Shown in pieces: positions 43,195-51,124 of a stretch of DNA of 64,000 nt (position 1 is its first letter; every line of letters starts with the position of its first letter). Origin of the DNA: Methanoregula sp. Lineage in GTDB: Archaea; Halobacteriota; Methanomicrobia; Methanomicrobiales; Methanospirillaceae. The notes below the pieces were generated by a model. That model was not told the DNA's origin. It was given only the letters and a program-made list of their open reading frames with translations, and did not search any database. The position numbers and the translations under genes are program-made. The stretch covers positions 62,001 to 126,000 of the forward strand of contig JAUYTV010000020.1 in NCBI GenBank assembly GCA_030694985.1, read 5' to 3'.

Positions 43195-43806
43195 ATGGAT
43201 ATTCTCATCGACTCAGTCAACAAACTTGAAACGATCCTCAAACACAGCGGGTGTGAAGAGGTGGGCGTACTCCTTGATGTGAATCCGGATGCGGTGAACT
43301 GCCAGTTTGACCGGGGTGCATGCATGACGGCATCGTTTGGGGGAAGGAGTGCAGAATTTGTCACCAGCGATCCTATCCGGGCGCAGACAAAAATTTCGTT
43401 TATGTTCGGAGCTCCGCTTGACACTGCAGCAGTCAGGAGCGCAGCTTGTGCAATGATCAATGTGGCTACAGGTTTTTTCTGCCTCTCGCGTGTTCTTCAT
43501 GCTTGTTCGGGTTCACAACACGCAGATTGTATGAGAGAACTCGGCACGGTGATTCAGGGAAAGAAAATCCTCTGCATTGGCAGCATTCCGACAATCGAAG
43601 ATACTTTTTGCACATATATTGTCACTGATCCAAAGGAAGCGGATCTGATGCTTATCAATGCTGAAGGAATTATTGATGCAGGAGTAGGAGAACTGATAGC
43701 AGAATTCAAAGATACTAAAAGGATTATCTGTCTCGGACCTTCAACTGCCGGAGTTGCCCGGCTCCAGCAGCTCGAACACTGGTGTCTGTATGGAACGGGT
43801 GTGTAA
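43195..43806 (+). CDS. Conserved hypothetical protein, possibly DUF364-like
   Basis: 203 residues. The first half is mixed alpha/beta with several cysteines (C20, C38, C43 region). The second half reads like a Rossmann-type domain ending in RIICLGPSTAGVARLQQL, which recalls the GPS motif of DUF364 proteins, proposed to be heavy-metal chelation domains. This link is weak. It lies 15 bases after the cyclase-family gene, with AAAAAGGAAA before the ATG. No function can be given. Confidence 0.4.
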   Translation: MDILIDSVNKLETILKHSGCEEVGVLLDVNPDAVNCQFDRGACMTASFGGRSAEFVTSDPIRAQTKISFMFGAPLDTAAVRSAACAMINVATGFFCLSRVLHACSGSQHADCMRELGTVIQGKKILCIGSIPTIEDTFCTYIVTDPKEADLMLINAEGIIDAGVGELIAEFKDTKRIICLGPSTAGVARLQQLEHWCLYGTGV

Positions 43807-43892
43807 GCACTGCACGCAGATGGATTCGTGACCCGCTATCGAACAAAAAAGGAACGGTAAAACTCTTGTTTACAGCATTCCAATAATTCCTC

Positions 43893-45143
43893 ATGCTTTT
43901 TGGGTCATCGGGGATACGCAGAAAATTTGACCAGACGCTGGTTGATACTGCACTAAAAGTCGGGTCTGTACTGGCCGCTCACTCTTCAGATTGTATTGTC
44001 GGAATGGACACCCGCACAACAAGCCCCCTGCTTGCACATCTGGTTGTATCCGGCATAATGGGAAATGGTGGAACCGCACATGTTGCCGGCATTGTCCCCA
44101 CTCCCACAGTTGCATTCAGCACCCGTACCGCAAAATCCGGCTGCATGATCACTGCTTCCCATAACCCGGAGGAATACAATGGCCTGAAACTGTTCAATCC
44201 CGATGGTTCATCCTTCACCCTTGCACAACAGGCAGAGATGGAGACACTCCTGCAAACACCGCACTGGGCAGACTGGCAGCACCAGGGAACCGAACAGACT
44301 TTTGATGCCATCACCCCACATAAAAATGCAATTCTCGATATGATCGACATCAAACGGAATCTCTCCGTTGTTGTTGACTGCGGTAACGGTGCGGGTTGCA
44401 CACTTACCCCATCACTTCTTGCAGATGCAGGTGCAAAAACCACCTGTATCAATTGCAATACCTCCGGTCATTTCGCCCGACCCTCTGAGCCACTTAAAGA
44501 ACATATCAGCTACATAGGGGAAATGGTTAAAAAAACTCAATCCGCCTGTGCGGTTGTTCACGATGGGGATGCTGACCGGATGATGGCATTTGATAACCGT
44601 GGAAGATATATTGACGGGGATCACCTGCTCATGCTCTTTACTCGCTATCTCAATGCAAAAAAGGTTGTCACAACAAGCGATGCCTCAATGATCATCGAGG
44701 GTATTGCTGAGGTCAGGCGCACTTCTGTCGGGGACTCCTATGTATCTGAAGAGCTCCTGAAGTGGGGGGATTTCGGGGGGGAACCATCCGGCGCATGGAT
44801 CTTCCCAAAGATTTCACTATGTCCCGATGGCCCGTACGCAGCAGCACTCTTCTGCGAGATCGCATCAGAATGGGATGTTGCTTCCGAACTCGATGCAATG
44901 CCAACCTACCCGATACTCCGGGAATCGTTCGTGTATGAAAATGCACGAGAGATTGTTTCATCGCTTGGTGCATCAAGCCCGACGGACGGTATCCGGGTTG
45001 CCGATGAGAATGGATGGTACCTGATCCGGGCAAGTGGCACTGAACCAAAGATTCGTATAACAGCCGAAGGAAAAACCCTTGTGAAAGCAAAGGAGATGCT
45101 TTCAATGGGGCGTAACAGGATTCAACAGGGGAAAACTGCTTAA
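43893..45143 (+). CDS. glmM: Phosphoglucosamine mutase/phosphohexomutase
   Basis: 416 residues. Catalytic serine in MITASHNPEEYNGLK, metal loop DGDADRMMAF, sugar-binding GGEPSGAWIF and phosphate-binding RASGTEPKIRI are all present. In this context it would turn glucosamine-6-phosphate into glucosamine-1-phosphate for UDP-GlcNAc. It opens a run of sugar-nucleotide genes leading to glycosyltransferase and AglB. Phosphomannomutase activity is an alternative. Confidence 0.9.
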   Translation: MLFGSSGIRRKFDQTLVDTALKVGSVLAAHSSDCIVGMDTRTTSPLLAHLVVSGIMGNGGTAHVAGIVPTPTVAFSTRTAKSGCMITASHNPEEYNGLKLFNPDGSSFTLAQQAEMETLLQTPHWADWQHQGTEQTFDAITPHKNAILDMIDIKRNLSVVVDCGNGAGCTLTPSLLADAGAKTTCINCNTSGHFARPSEPLKEHISYIGEMVKKTQSACAVVHDGDADRMMAFDNRGRYIDGDHLLMLFTRYLNAKKVVTTSDASMIIEGIAEVRRTSVGDSYVSEELLKWGDFGGEPSGAWIFPKISLCPDGPYAAALFCEIASEWDVASELDAMPTYPILRESFVYENAREIVSSLGASSPTDGIRVADENGWYLIRASGTEPKIRITAEGKTLVKAKEMLSMGRNRIQQGKTA

Positions 45144-45166
45144 ATGTTGTAAGAGGAGCTGTACGT

Positions 45167-46366
45167 ATGGAATGTGTCGTGCTCGCCGCAGGGGAGGGGA
45201 AGCGGATGCGTCCTCTCACGGCGAAGCGCCCTAAGGTGATGCTCCCGCTCGCGAACCGCCCGATGATGGAGCACCTGGTTCTTGCAGCTCGTGATGCAGG
45301 AATCGCGGATTTTGTTTTTGTTGTCGGGTATGGAGAACGGGAGATCCGGAAATATTTTGGTAACGGGTCAGAATGGGGGATCCATATTTCCTATGCTGCA
45401 CAACGACACCAGTATGGGACTGCGGATGCGGTTCGATCAGCCCGGGATCTTGTTACGGGACCATTTCTTCTCATGAACGGCGATATGATCCTGAAAACCG
45501 GTGATATCGCAAACCTGTGCAACCAGCAGGCCCCTTGTATGGGTATCAGCACAACCGATCATCCCGGGGATTACGGTGTGGTTTTAGAAAGAGAGGGTTT
45601 TGTAACTTCCCTTGAAGAGAAATCAAAACAGCCCAAATCCAACCTGATCAATGCCGGGGCATATCTTTTCACTCAGGAGATTTTCGATCTCATCGATCAG
45701 GTGCACCCGTCTCCAAGAGGTGAACTGGAACTCACTGATGCCCTTGCCGGGTTAATTGCGGAAAAGATGCTGAAAGCCTATCACCTGTCCTACTGGCTGG
45801 ACGTAGGGCACCCGTGGGATATGCTTGATGCCAATACTACCTTAATGGGATCTCTTGATGCGAAAAATGCCGGCACGGTTGAAGAGGGCGTATTCATTCA
45901 GGGCTCAGTGGATATCGGAAAAGGAAGCGTAATAAAATCGGGAACGTATATTGAAGGGCCCTGTGTTATAGGGAAAAATTGCCGTATCGGACCTCACGCA
46001 TATATCCGCGGGGCTTCAAGTATTGGCGATGATTGCCATATCGGGCATTGCTCTGAGATCAAAAATTCAATTATTATGAATGGAACAAAAATTCCCCATT
46101 TCAACTATATCGGGGATTCTGTGATTGGATCCGGGTGTAACTTTGGTGCAGGAACCAAACTTGCAAACCTCCGGCATGATCATCAGAACGTCAAAGTGTG
46201 CGGCAAAGATACACGAAGGAAAAAATTTGGGGCTGTCATTGGAGATGATGTTTCATTTGGAATCAATTGTTCCATCAACGTTGGCTCGATGATCGGGAGC
46301 GGGGCACAGTTTGCGCCAAATTCCTCAATTGAGGGATGTATCGGGGATAAAGCAACAATCCGTTAG
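45167..46366 (+). CDS. Bifunctional sugar-1-phosphate nucleotidylyltransferase/acetyltransferase, GlmU-like (copy 1)
   Basis: 399 residues. The N-terminal part is a nucleotidyltransferase: LAAGEGKRMRPLTAKRPK binds the NTP and LMNGDMI holds the metal aspartate. From about residue 245 hexapeptide repeats form a left-handed beta helix (IGKGSVIKSGTYI, CVIGKNCRIGP). The archaeal type makes UDP-GlcNAc from glucosamine-1-phosphate. A second related gene follows nine bases later; which one makes UDP-GlcNAc and which another nucleotide sugar cannot be read. Confidence 0.88.
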   Translation: MECVVLAAGEGKRMRPLTAKRPKVMLPLANRPMMEHLVLAARDAGIADFVFVVGYGEREIRKYFGNGSEWGIHISYAAQRHQYGTADAVRSARDLVTGPFLLMNGDMILKTGDIANLCNQQAPCMGISTTDHPGDYGVVLEREGFVTSLEEKSKQPKSNLINAGAYLFTQEIFDLIDQVHPSPRGELELTDALAGLIAEKMLKAYHLSYWLDVGHPWDMLDANTTLMGSLDAKNAGTVEEGVFIQGSVDIGKGSVIKSGTYIEGPCVIGKNCRIGPHAYIRGASSIGDDCHIGHCSEIKNSIIMNGTKIPHFNYIGDSVIGSGCNFGAGTKLANLRHDHQNVKVCGKDTRRKKFGAVIGDDVSFGINCSINVGSMIGSGAQFAPNSSIEGCIGDKATIR

Positions 46367-46374
46367 GTGAGAAG

Positions 46375-47529
46375 ATGCAGGCAGTCATTTTAGCAGCAGG
46401 AGAGGGAAAACGGGTGCGCCCGCTCACAAGGGGCCGACCCAAAGCAATGATCCCGGTAGCAAACCGGCCAATCATCGAATATGTGATTGAAGCACTATTG
46501 AAAAATGGTATACGAGATATTGTAGTTGTTGTCGGGTACAGAAAAGAGCAGGTAACCCGTTTTTTAAACCAGCTCGATATCCCCATAGAAGTGGTGGTTC
46601 AGACCAAGCAACTGGGCACTGCACATGCTCTTTTATGTGCGGAGTCCAAAATTTTTGGGGATTTTCTCGTCCTGCCGGGGGATAATTACATTGACCCCCA
46701 GTCAATTGCACATATCAAAAATATTCCCAATGCGATGCTGGTAAAAGAACATCCCAATCCCTCAAATTTCGGGGTTGTGATGTTGGAAGACGGTTGTGTA
46801 TCACAGATTATTGAAAAACCTGAACATGCCCCCAGCTTCATTGTGAGTACCGGCATTTATTCCTTAAAAAAGGATTTCTTCTCCAAAATTCACGGAAATG
46901 ACATCACGGATGCAATCTCCTTAATGATCGATGAAGGTGAGCATATTCGGGCAATCCCCGCTGATGACTGGCAGGATGCAATCTTTGCATGGGATCTCCT
47001 CAAGATGAACCGTCGCCTTTTGAGCACTCTAGCCCCCGCTAGGGAGGGGACTGTAAGCCGGCAGACTATCATTCAGGGTGCTGTAAAAATCGGGAAGGGT
47101 ACATCAATAGGTCCCAACACCGTCATCGCCGGGCCGGTTATTATTGGAAATGATTGCACCATAGGTCCAAACTGTTGCATATTGCCCAACACAAGCATCG
47201 GTTCGCGGGTCACTATCGAACCATTCACATCCATTGGAAATACCTTAATCATGGATGATTCCATGATTGGATCACATTCCCTGATCAAGGATACTGTGCT
47301 GGGTGAGCGGTGTAATCTTGCGGATCACACCTCTGCAAGCACGGCGAATGGTCTTCTGGAGATTGAAGGTTGTGTGACACGATCGGAATTCGGAGCAATC
47401 TTTGGAGATGGTGTAAAAGCTGGATCGTTTTCCCTCTTTCACAACAGCATTATCGGAAACAATGTAACAATTGAGGAACAGGGCTGTCTGAAATCCCGGA
47501 ATATCCCGGACGGCTCTGCGGTGATGTAA
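46375..47529 (+). CDS. Bifunctional sugar-1-phosphate nucleotidylyltransferase/acetyltransferase, GlmU-like (copy 2)
   Basis: 384 residues. Same two-domain design as its neighbour: LAAGEGKRVRPLTRGRPK and LPGDNYI in the transferase part, then hexapeptide repeats from about 235 (IGKGTSIGPNTVI, IGNDCTIGPNC). The transferase part differs enough from copy 1 (e.g. LPGDN against MNGDM) to suggest another sugar or dTTP/UTP choice. It lies nine bases after copy 1 and one base before glmS. Confidence 0.86.
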   Translation: MQAVILAAGEGKRVRPLTRGRPKAMIPVANRPIIEYVIEALLKNGIRDIVVVVGYRKEQVTRFLNQLDIPIEVVVQTKQLGTAHALLCAESKIFGDFLVLPGDNYIDPQSIAHIKNIPNAMLVKEHPNPSNFGVVMLEDGCVSQIIEKPEHAPSFIVSTGIYSLKKDFFSKIHGNDITDAISLMIDEGEHIRAIPADDWQDAIFAWDLLKMNRRLLSTLAPAREGTVSRQTIIQGAVKIGKGTSIGPNTVIAGPVIIGNDCTIGPNCCILPNTSIGSRVTIEPFTSIGNTLIMDDSMIGSHSLIKDTVLGERCNLADHTSASTANGLLEIEGCVTRSEFGAIFGDGVKAGSFSLFHNSIIGNNVTIEEQGCLKSRNIPDGSAVM

Positions 47530-47530
47530 C

Positions 47531-49276
47531 GTGTGCGGTATTGTCGGATATGTCGGCAGAAGAGAGGCAGCACCACTAATAGTTGAAGGATTGAAAAAAC
47601 TTGAGTATCGGGGATACGATTCATTCGGAGTGGCAACGATCGGAAAGTCCCTTGAATTGGATAAACACAAGGGAAGAATCTCTGAAAATGCCCGATCGGC
47701 TATACGGTTAAAAGGAAAGATTGGCATAGGTCACACGCGATGGGCAACCCATGGTATCCCGAATGATGTAAACGCACATCCCCATCTGGACTGTTCAGGA
47801 AAGATCGCCGTTGTCCATAATGGGATCATTGAAAATTATGCAGAATTAAAAAGACAACTCAAGGCCAGTGGGCATACGTTTAGTTCGGACACGGATACTG
47901 AAGTTGTTGTTCACCTGATAGAAGAGGAATATGGAACGAAAAAAGACCTCCTACTTGCGGTCCAGACAGTTGTCCCAAAACTTGAAGGTTCCTATGCCCT
48001 GCTCGTTATCGCTGATAAGGAAGAACAGATGATCGTGGCACGAAACGCAAGTCCGCTTGTGATTGGCATTGGTGACGGGGAAATATTTGCTGCATCGGAT
48101 ATGACACCCATACTCGAACACACTGAACGCGCTATGTTTCTTGAAGATGGAGATGTTGCCGCCATAAGCCGGGGGGAGGTGACGATATTTAACAAGGGTA
48201 CGGTTGTAAAACGGCCGCTGGAACTCATAGACTGGTCACTTGAAGATGTTAAAAAAGGCGGGTTTGCGCATTATATGCTCAAAGAGATCTACGAGCAGCC
48301 ACAGGCATTCTATAATACCATCCGTGCAGTAAATCCAGAAACCGTTTCGGAGTTTGTCCGCCATCCCACATCAATCACCGTTGTGGCTTGTGGCTCCTCA
48401 TATCACGCAGGGCTTATCTTCAAGTATCTCCTTGAAGAATCCTGCAGGGTTCCTGTCCGGCTTGAATTCGCATCTGAGTTCAAATATTATCCACCCCCAA
48501 TCGAAGGGCTTGTGATTGGTATCACCCAGTCAGGAGAGACTGCCGATACACTCACTGCGCTTAAACAGGCAAAGACACACAACTGCAAAACTCTTGCAAT
48601 CACAAATATTTTAGGAAGTAGTGTGAGCCGGCTTGCCGATGCAACCATATTCATGAGGGCAGGACCTGAGATCAGCGTAGCTGCAACAAAATCATTTATC
48701 GCTCAGCTTGCTGTGCTGATGCAGATCGTCAACAATATATCCGGCACAAAGTGCAATGATATGCTCCTGCATGCCCACCAGGCAATTGAGGAGATCCTGC
48801 TGATCGATCTAGCCGATGCCGTTACTGTTTGCACATCTGCAAAAGATATTTTTTATGTGGGTCGCGGTCCATTCTATGCAGTTGCACTTGAAGGGGCGCT
48901 GAAGATGAAGGAGATCTCGTACATCCATGCCGAAGGATATGCAGCCGGAGAACTCAAACACGGCCCGTTTGCCCTGCTCTCATCTGAAACACCGGTCATT
49001 GCACTCTGCACACCGGGTGATACCTACGGCGTGATGATCTCCAACATAAAAGAGATGAAGGCACGAGGTGCCCCGGTGATTGCTATTGGAGGCGAAGGGG
49101 ATAGTGAACTTCTGGATATTGTTGATATTTTTATCCCAATTCCCAAAACTACCCCCTTTGTTCAGGTACTTACAAGCCTTGTGGTGCTCCAGCTTCTAGC
49201 TTATCATACAGCGGTTGCATTGGGGCGGGATGTTGATAAACCCAGAAATCTTGCAAAGAGCGTGACCGTTGAATGA
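47531..49276 (+). CDS. glmS: Glutamine-fructose-6-phosphate aminotransferase
   Basis: 581 residues from GTG 47531. The nucleophile Cys2 follows the start (CGIVGYVG), with GHTRWATHG in the glutaminase domain. Two SIS domains follow (CGSSYHAGLIF, GITQSGETADT), and the C-terminal KSVTVE tail is conserved. It supplies glucosamine-6-phosphate, the first step of UDP-GlcNAc synthesis, directly next to the genes for the later steps. Confidence 0.97.
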   Translation: MCGIVGYVGRREAAPLIVEGLKKLEYRGYDSFGVATIGKSLELDKHKGRISENARSAIRLKGKIGIGHTRWATHGIPNDVNAHPHLDCSGKIAVVHNGIIENYAELKRQLKASGHTFSSDTDTEVVVHLIEEEYGTKKDLLLAVQTVVPKLEGSYALLVIADKEEQMIVARNASPLVIGIGDGEIFAASDMTPILEHTERAMFLEDGDVAAISRGEVTIFNKGTVVKRPLELIDWSLEDVKKGGFAHYMLKEIYEQPQAFYNTIRAVNPETVSEFVRHPTSITVVACGSSYHAGLIFKYLLEESCRVPVRLEFASEFKYYPPPIEGLVIGITQSGETADTLTALKQAKTHNCKTLAITNILGSSVSRLADATIFMRAGPEISVAATKSFIAQLAVLMQIVNNISGTKCNDMLLHAHQAIEEILLIDLADAVTVCTSAKDIFYVGRGPFYAVALEGALKMKEISYIHAEGYAAGELKHGPFALLSSETPVIALCTPGDTYGVMISNIKEMKARGAPVIAIGGEGDSELLDIVDIFIPIPKTTPFVQVLTSLVVLQLLAYHTAVALGRDVDKPRNLAKSVTVE

Positions 49277-49875
49277 TTGAGTACGGCATCAATTCCGTTG
49301 GCCCTGATGCACAGATATTCGAACCGGTAACCCTTGGTTTTCCTTCACGGGACAAGATGCAGAAAAACGGTTTTACCGGAACTAAAATAGGAAAAAATTC
49401 TGTGATTCGATCAGGTACTATCCTCTATTGCGATGTGATCGCAGGTAATTTTTTTCAGACGGGTCATAACGTGGTGATCCGCGAAGAGACCCGGATCGGG
49501 GATCGTGTTTCCATTGGTACGGCAACAGTGATTGATGGTCACACCACCATAGGAAACGATGTAAACCTCCAGAGCCGGGTATACTTACCGACAAATACCC
49601 GAATAGGGAATCATGTTTTCATAGGACCAAATGCAATCTTCACAAACGACCGGTATCCTCCAAGCCGTATCGGTGGACTTGATGGACCCCATGTTATGGA
49701 TGGTGCAGCAATCGGGGCAAATGCTACCTTATTACCCGGAGTGTGTATTGGAGAGGGCGCACTCGTTGCTGCAGGTGCTATCGTGACCCGTGATGTACCC
49801 GATCACATGATGGCGATTGGCGCACCGGCAAAGATCAGGGAATTACCAAAGACAATGAAACCTGATAAAAGGTAA
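49273..49875 (+). CDS. Hexapeptide-repeat N-acetyltransferase, WbpD-like
   Basis: 200 residues. Left-handed beta-helix repeats (IGKNSVIRSGTIL, IGDRVSIGTATVI, IGNDVNLQSRVYL) and the acetyl-CoA region LLPGVCIGEGALVAAGAIV. The pattern NAIFTNDRYPPS resembles enzymes that acetylate 3-amino groups of UDP-sugars, such as UDP-GlcNAc3NA. It overlaps glmS by four bases. A 2,3-diacetamido sugar in the N-glycan is therefore plausible, as known in other archaea. Confidence 0.8.
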   Translation: MIEYGINSVGPDAQIFEPVTLGFPSRDKMQKNGFTGTKIGKNSVIRSGTILYCDVIAGNFFQTGHNVVIREETRIGDRVSIGTATVIDGHTTIGNDVNLQSRVYLPTNTRIGNHVFIGPNAIFTNDRYPPSRIGGLDGPHVMDGAAIGANATLLPGVCIGEGALVAAGAIVTRDVPDHMMAIGAPAKIRELPKTMKPDKR

Positions 49876-49924
49876 AACGGTCAAACCGCTAATCACATCA
49901 ATAAAATATAATCCCGGATGTCTC

Positions 49925-51058
49925 ATGAAGATTCTTCTTGTATCAACACAGGACTATATTCACCATCCAATACCTTCACGCCACCATTACATATTCGAAG
50001 AACTGGCACGTTGCCATGAGGTGCACGTTGCCCACTTTCATGTCAGCCGTGGAAAAACCCGGCCTACCCGCCTCATCGTAGAAGAGGCAACACAATTCCC
50101 CTTTACCAGTCCACTATTGCATTATACTTGTAATACTCCGTATCATTTCCATATCTTCAAAAAAATTATCCGGGACAATGGGATCGAAGTAGTGGTTGCT
50201 GCCCATGTGCTTGCCGGCACAGCAGTCATACATGCAGCAAAAAAATACCAGGTACCAGTTGTATTTGATCTCAAGGACTGGTTCCCGGACTCTGCTGCTG
50301 CGTATTTTAAAAACAGTTTAGTACAGGAAGCAGTCAGAAGAAGTGTCTGGGAAATCACGAAAAGAAACCTGACTCACAGCAACAAAATTACCACCGTCTC
50401 ACCTTCGCTTGTGGAAAAACTAAAAGGACACGGTTTTTCAGCAGATTTGATCACAAATGGCGTGGATACGGATATTTTCAAACCAATGGAGGGGAGTGAA
50501 AAAAGAAAGGAACTCGGTCTTCATGCTGATGATTTTGTCATCGGGTTCTGCGGGAGTGTTGAACGCTGGTATGCCATTGATGAGATGATTAAGGCTCTTC
50601 CGGAATTGATCCGATATCATCCATCCACAAAAATGCTGGTGGTTGGAGGTTCGCTGTTCACTAATTACGAAGCTGAACTAAAGAAACAGGCTATGGACCT
50701 TAAAGTTTCAGAACATGTAATTTTTACCGGGACCAAACCCTATGCCAAACTCCCGGGATACATCGCCTGCATGGATATCTGCACCATCCCCCTCTCTCCA
50801 CCACAGTGGGGAGATATTGCACTCCCAAATAAATTCTTTGAATATTCTGCCTGTGGAAAACCGATCCTTATGCGACCGATTCCCGACGTTACCCGTATAG
50901 GGGGGCCAAATTTGTCAGTCTACCGAACGCAGGAAGATTACATAAAAGAGATTAAAAACCTGATGACTAACCCGGTCACTTTTTCCATTAATCTTGAAGA
51001 ATACAGTTGGAAAGAAAAAGCACACCAGTTTGAAACTCTTTTGCAATCGATCCTATGA
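49925..51058 (+). CDS. Glycosyltransferase family 4
   Basis: 377 residues. GT-B fold: the donor domain shows FVIGFCGSVERWYAIDEMI, GTKPYAKLPGYIACMDIC and the nucleotide-sugar region LPNKFFEYSACGKPI, with the retaining-family E-x7-E pattern. No membrane helix is seen; it would work at the inner membrane face on a lipid-linked acceptor. The context before AglB suggests assembly of the N-linked glycan. Confidence 0.88.
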   Translation: MKILLVSTQDYIHHPIPSRHHYIFEELARCHEVHVAHFHVSRGKTRPTRLIVEEATQFPFTSPLLHYTCNTPYHFHIFKKIIRDNGIEVVVAAHVLAGTAVIHAAKKYQVPVVFDLKDWFPDSAAAYFKNSLVQEAVRRSVWEITKRNLTHSNKITTVSPSLVEKLKGHGFSADLITNGVDTDIFKPMEGSEKRKELGLHADDFVIGFCGSVERWYAIDEMIKALPELIRYHPSTKMLVVGGSLFTNYEAELKKQAMDLKVSEHVIFTGTKPYAKLPGYIACMDICTIPLSPPQWGDIALPNKFFEYSACGKPILMRPIPDVTRIGGPNLSVYRTQEDYIKEIKNLMTNPVTFSINLEEYSWKEKAHQFETLLQSIL

Positions 51059-51092
51059 GAGGCATTAATCCAAATTTATTAATGATCACAAC

Positions 51093-51100
51093 TTTAAATT
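51093..51100 (+). promoter_or_regulatory. TATA box of aglB
   Basis: TTTAAATT is centred about 28 bases before ATG 51125, suggesting that aglB has its own nearly leaderless transcript. Confidence 0.5.
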
Positions 51101-51124
51101 TAATACCCACGAAAGGTTGGCCTT

